From Bacteroidia bacterium (GTDB taxonomy: Bacteria > Bacteroidota > Bacteroidia > Bacteroidales > BM523), in NCBI GenBank assembly GCA_016209245.1, contig JACQWN010000545.1, positions 1 to 7,151 of the forward strand: DNA of 7,151 bases. Reading direction: 5' to 3'. The position numbers and the translations under genes were made by a program. Below are positions 4,756 to 7,151 of the stretch, piece by piece (position 1 is the stretch's first letter; every line of letters starts with the position of its first letter). Under the pieces are notes generated by a model. It was not told where the DNA came from, did not search any database, and saw nothing but the letters and a program-made list of their open reading frames with translations.

Positions 4756-5907
4756 ATGAGCTTCAACCAAGTTATAAATAAATACAACTGGAACGATATT
4801 AAAAGTAAAATCTATTCCAGAACGGCAAACGATGTAGAACAGGCATTATCAAAACAATACAGGGATATTAATGATTTTATATCCCTCATTTCACCTGCTG
4901 CATCAGCATTTCTCGAACCTATGGCACAACTTAGCAGCAAGCTCACACAAAAACATTTTGGGAAAACAATTCAACTTTTTATTCCATTATATCTTTCAAA
5001 CGATTGTAATAACTATTGCATATATTGCGGATTCAATAAATCAAATGCAATTGAACGTATTACCCTTTCAAAAAAACAAATTCTGAAAGAAATTGAAATT
5101 ATCAAACAATATGGCTACAAACATATCTTGTTAGTTACGGGAGATAATCCTTCTGTCGCCGGCATGGATTACTTAAAAGAGGTTATGATTTTGATTCGTC
5201 CATATTTCTCATTAATCTCTATCGAAGTGCAGCCGCTTGATACTGATGAATATAAGGAATTAATAAATATAGGGCTTCATAGTGTTTATATTTATCAGGA
5301 GACATATAATAAAGAGAGCTACCGGAAGTATCATCAGGGCGGAAGTAAAGCTGATTTTGATTATCGTCTTGAAACGCCTGACCGGCTCGGAACAGCAGGG
5401 ATCCACCGTATCGGAATCGGAAATCTTATAGGTCTGGAAGATTGGCGGACAGATGCTTTTTTTACGGCACTTCATGTGAAATATCTTGAAAAGAAATACT
5501 GGAAAACAAAATATTCAATATCATTTCCGCGTTTACGGCCTCATGAAGGCGTTTTTGTTCCTCCATATTCTATGACCGACAAAGAATTAGTTCAATTAAT
5601 TTGTGCATACCGTATTTTTAACGGTGAGGTCGAGCTTTCTTTATCTGTCCGTGAAAGCAGCAAATTCAGAGATAATGCTATTAAACTTGGAATTACATCA
5701 ATGAGTGCAGGTTCACGTACCGAACCCGGCGGATATTCCGAGCGAATAGCGCTCCGGCAGTTTGAAGTGCATGACCACAGGAAACCGGCGGAGATAGTGG
5801 AAATGATAAAATCACAAGGATATGAAGCTATATGGAAAGATTGGGATAAAAATTTTTTCAAGTTGAGCAAGGCAAACACACAAACCAAAGTTTGGCAAAG
5901 AGATTGA
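4756..5907 (+). CDS. thiH: 2-iminoacetate synthase ThiH (radical SAM tyrosine lyase)
   Basis: ThiH uses S-adenosylmethionine and a [4Fe-4S] cluster to split tyrosine into p-cresol and dehydroglycine (2-iminoacetate), which ThiG uses in thiazole formation. Its 383 residues match the family (about 370-380). The radical SAM cluster motif CNNYCIYC gives C84, C88 and C91 (CxxxCxxC). It is followed by LLVTGDNP (glycine-rich SAM-binding strand), EVQPLDTDEY, YIYQETYN, YHQGGSKADFDYRLETPDR (about 193-211) and GIGNLIGLEDWR. The C-terminal part with SVRESSKFRDNAIKLGITSMSAGSRTEPGGY is the BATS domain region. These are ThiH hallmarks, setting it apart from BioB, HydG and ThiC. HydG is close in sequence, but the thiG neighbour 3 nt upstream decides for ThiH. 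It likely ends the thi transcript; no strong terminator follows. Confidence 0.96.
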   Translation: MSFNQVINKYNWNDIKSKIYSRTANDVEQALSKQYRDINDFISLISPAASAFLEPMAQLSSKLTQKHFGKTIQLFIPLYLSNDCNNYCIYCGFNKSNAIERITLSKKQILKEIEIIKQYGYKHILLVTGDNPSVAGMDYLKEVMILIRPYFSLISIEVQPLDTDEYKELINIGLHSVYIYQETYNKESYRKYHQGGSKADFDYRLETPDRLGTAGIHRIGIGNLIGLEDWRTDAFFTALHVKYLEKKYWKTKYSISFPRLRPHEGVFVPPYSMTDKELVQLICAYRIFNGEVELSLSVRESSKFRDNAIKLGITSMSAGSRTEPGGYSERIALRQFEVHDHRKPAEIVEMIKSQGYEAIWKDWDKNFFKLSKANTQTKVWQRD

Positions 5908-5962
5908 AAAACCGACCCGTCGCATTTTTAAAATTTATGCCAGCGAACATTGGCACATTTGG

Positions 5963-6029
5963 TTTTGCCCGACACACAATCCGACACTTTGCAACACCAA
6001 AAGAGCCAATTTTTTGCCTGCACACCATT
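5963..6029 (+). repeat. Short direct repeat in the helicase leader
   Basis: TTTTGCCCGACACACAAT (5963-5980) recurs imperfectly at 6012-6029 as TTTTGCCTGCACACCATT, and CGACAC also occurs twice within 5970-5988. The stretch 5908-6030 is visibly richer in C than the flanking genes. The second copy contains the -33 TTTG of the promoter, so a regulator site is possible, but degenerate intergenic sequence is equally likely. Confidence 0.3.
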
Positions 6030-6044
6030 AAAATATTATCTTTG
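6013..6044 (+). promoter_or_regulatory. Bacteroidota-type promoter for the helicase gene
   Basis: TTTG (6013-6016), a 20-bp spacer, then TATCTTTG (6037-6044) fits the Bacteroidota primary sigma factor consensus TTTG-N19-21-TAnnTTTG without mismatch. Transcription would start near 6050, giving a leader of about 15 nt before the ATG at 6065. It shows the helicase has its own transcription unit, separate from thi. It is also the best promoter-based phylum marker in the window. Confidence 0.75.
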
Positions 6045-6064
6045 AAACCTTAGAAAATTATATA

Positions 6065-7151
6065 ATGAAATTAACAGACCCTTTTAAAATATTATCGCCT
6101 GATGAAAGATGGGCGCCGACACAAAGCCAAATAGATGCCTTTCAAAATGCTTATGAAAAGCTATTGCCACCATTGGTTTATAAAATCAGACTGGCAGTTG
6201 CTAAATGGAGAGAGGAAAATTATCATGGCGCTTCGGCAACCTCAAAATCTTTATTGAACTCCTGGTTTAATCAGGAGCATATACTTGGCCAAACAAAATT
6301 CAGTTTTTTCTTTTCACAACGCGAAGCCGTTGAATCAATTATTTACCTCTATGAAGTTGCAAAAGCACATGATAAGTATGATATGATGCGGTATAGTTCT
6401 ACTGACCGTATCAGTTTACAGCATTTTGAAGAAACATGGACAAGGTATGTTGTGAAAATGGCAACTGGTGCAGGAAAAACTAAAGTAATGGGCTTGGCTT
6501 TAGTTTGGTCATATTTCCATAAACTTTATGAACCGGAAAGCAATCTGTCAAAAAATTTTTTGGTAATTACTCCCAATATTATTGTATTAAACCGATTACG
6601 CAAGGACTTTGACAGCTTAAAAATGTTCATTAATGAACCTTTCATTCCTGTCAATGGATTTGACGATAAAGACTGGAAAAACGATTTTCAACTAACCTTA
6701 CATATTCAGGACGACCTAAAGCCAATTACCGAATCGGGCAATATTTTTCTGACTAATACGCACAGAGTAGGTTTTAACCAAGAACCCGAACAATCTTTTG
6801 AGACAACTTTTCTTGGTGTAAAACCTAAGCCCGATGCCGATACTTCAAAAGGTTTGGACCTCGGAAAGATTTTAAGAAGCGATAAGATTAAAGATTTGGT
6901 TGTATTTAATGATGAAGCGCACCACATTCACGACAGTTCATTAAAATGGTTTATAAATATTGAGGAAATCAGCAATAAGCTGAAACTTAAAAACGGAAAC
7001 GGAATAAGCCTGCAAACAGACTATTCCGCTACGCCAAAACATAACAACGGCGCTATTTTCGTTCAGACAATTTGCGATTATCCTTTGGTGGTAGCCATCA
7101 AGCAGACTGTCGTTAAATCGTCTGTGTTGCCTGATGAAGCATCAAGACAAA
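6065..7151 (+). CDS. DEAD/DEAH-box helicase, type III restriction subunit-like, N-terminal part
   Basis: The frame is open from ATG 6065 to the window edge (362 residues), with no stop. Superfamily 2 motifs are: FFFSQREAVESI (80-92, Q-motif-like), Walker A ATGAGKT (133-139), LVITPN (166-171, motif Ia region), TNTHR (230-234), the DEAH box FNDEAHHIH (281-289), and YSATPK (320-325, motif III). The second RecA domain with motifs IV-VI and any nuclease lie past the edge. The FNDEAHH and QREA blocks resemble 'type III restriction enzyme, res subunit' proteins of about 900-1,100 residues, which translocate on DNA and cut with a partner methylase. No Mod or other defence gene is visible, so a restriction role is inference and a stand-alone helicase is possible. 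The start is supported by the promoter about 20 nt upstream. It is unrelated in function to the thi genes. Confidence 0.85.
   Translation, partial: MKLTDPFKILSPDERWAPTQSQIDAFQNAYEKLLPPLVYKIRLAVAKWREENYHGASATSKSLLNSWFNQEHILGQTKFSFFFSQREAVESIIYLYEVAKAHDKYDMMRYSSTDRISLQHFEETWTRYVVKMATGAGKTKVMGLALVWSYFHKLYEPESNLSKNFLVITPNIIVLNRLRKDFDSLKMFINEPFIPVNGFDDKDWKNDFQLTLHIQDDLKPITESGNIFLTNTHRVGFNQEPEQSFETTFLGVKPKPDADTSKGLDLGKILRSDKIKDLVVFNDEAHHIHDSSLKWFINIEEISNKLKLKNGNGISLQTDYSATPKHNNGAIFVQTICDYPLVVAIKQTVVKSSVLPDEASRQ

Overview
The window looks like chromosomal DNA of a Bacteroidota bacterium. It is AT-rich, and at least one promoter fits the Bacteroidota consensus (TTTG, 20 bp, TAnnTTTG at 6013-6044). 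The IS110 transposase has the C-terminal tail style I associate with that phylum, and the thiamine genes agree with it. The species cannot be named from the sequence.

Layout. Bases 2-655 are the 3' part of thiD. Bases 691-2642 are an intergenic palindromic repeat split by an IS110-family element of about 1.8 kb (727-2553). Bases 2659-3348 are thiE. Bases 3433-3896 on the minus strand are a RelE/ParE-type toxin with its antitoxin. Bases 3979-4752 are thiG and 4756-5907 are thiH, 3 nt apart. From 6065 to the window edge runs the N-terminal part of a large DEAD/DEAH (type III restriction-like) helicase behind its own promoter. thiD, thiE, thiG and thiH all read rightward. They make the pyrimidine half of thiamine (thiD), the thiazole half (thiG, thiH) and join the two (thiE). 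The row looks like one thiamine operon that has received two accessory insertions, the IS110 element and the toxin-antitoxin pair.

The most interesting part is the IS110 element. Its 5' non-coding region (755-912) can be folded by eye into a 5' stem-loop followed by two large looped hairpins, the layout of an IS110 bridge RNA. The guide segments agree with element ends inferred independently from the flanking palindrome. In the second loop, GAAATAAC (863-870) equals the last bases of the right end (2545-2552), and TACGAG (891-896) is the reverse complement of core plus left end (727-732). In the first loop, GTCACTAAG (826-834) is the exact reverse complement of core plus right target flank (2552-2560). 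The element therefore appears to be RNA-guided into one arm of a palindromic intergenic repeat, as IS621 is guided into REP elements. Oddities are an in-frame TAA that divides the transposase exactly between its DEDD and serine domains, a serine in place of the last DEDD aspartate, a weak left-target match, and a shortened inverted copy of the bridge-RNA locus in the right end. All of this rests on reading by eye; no folding, alignment or database search was run.
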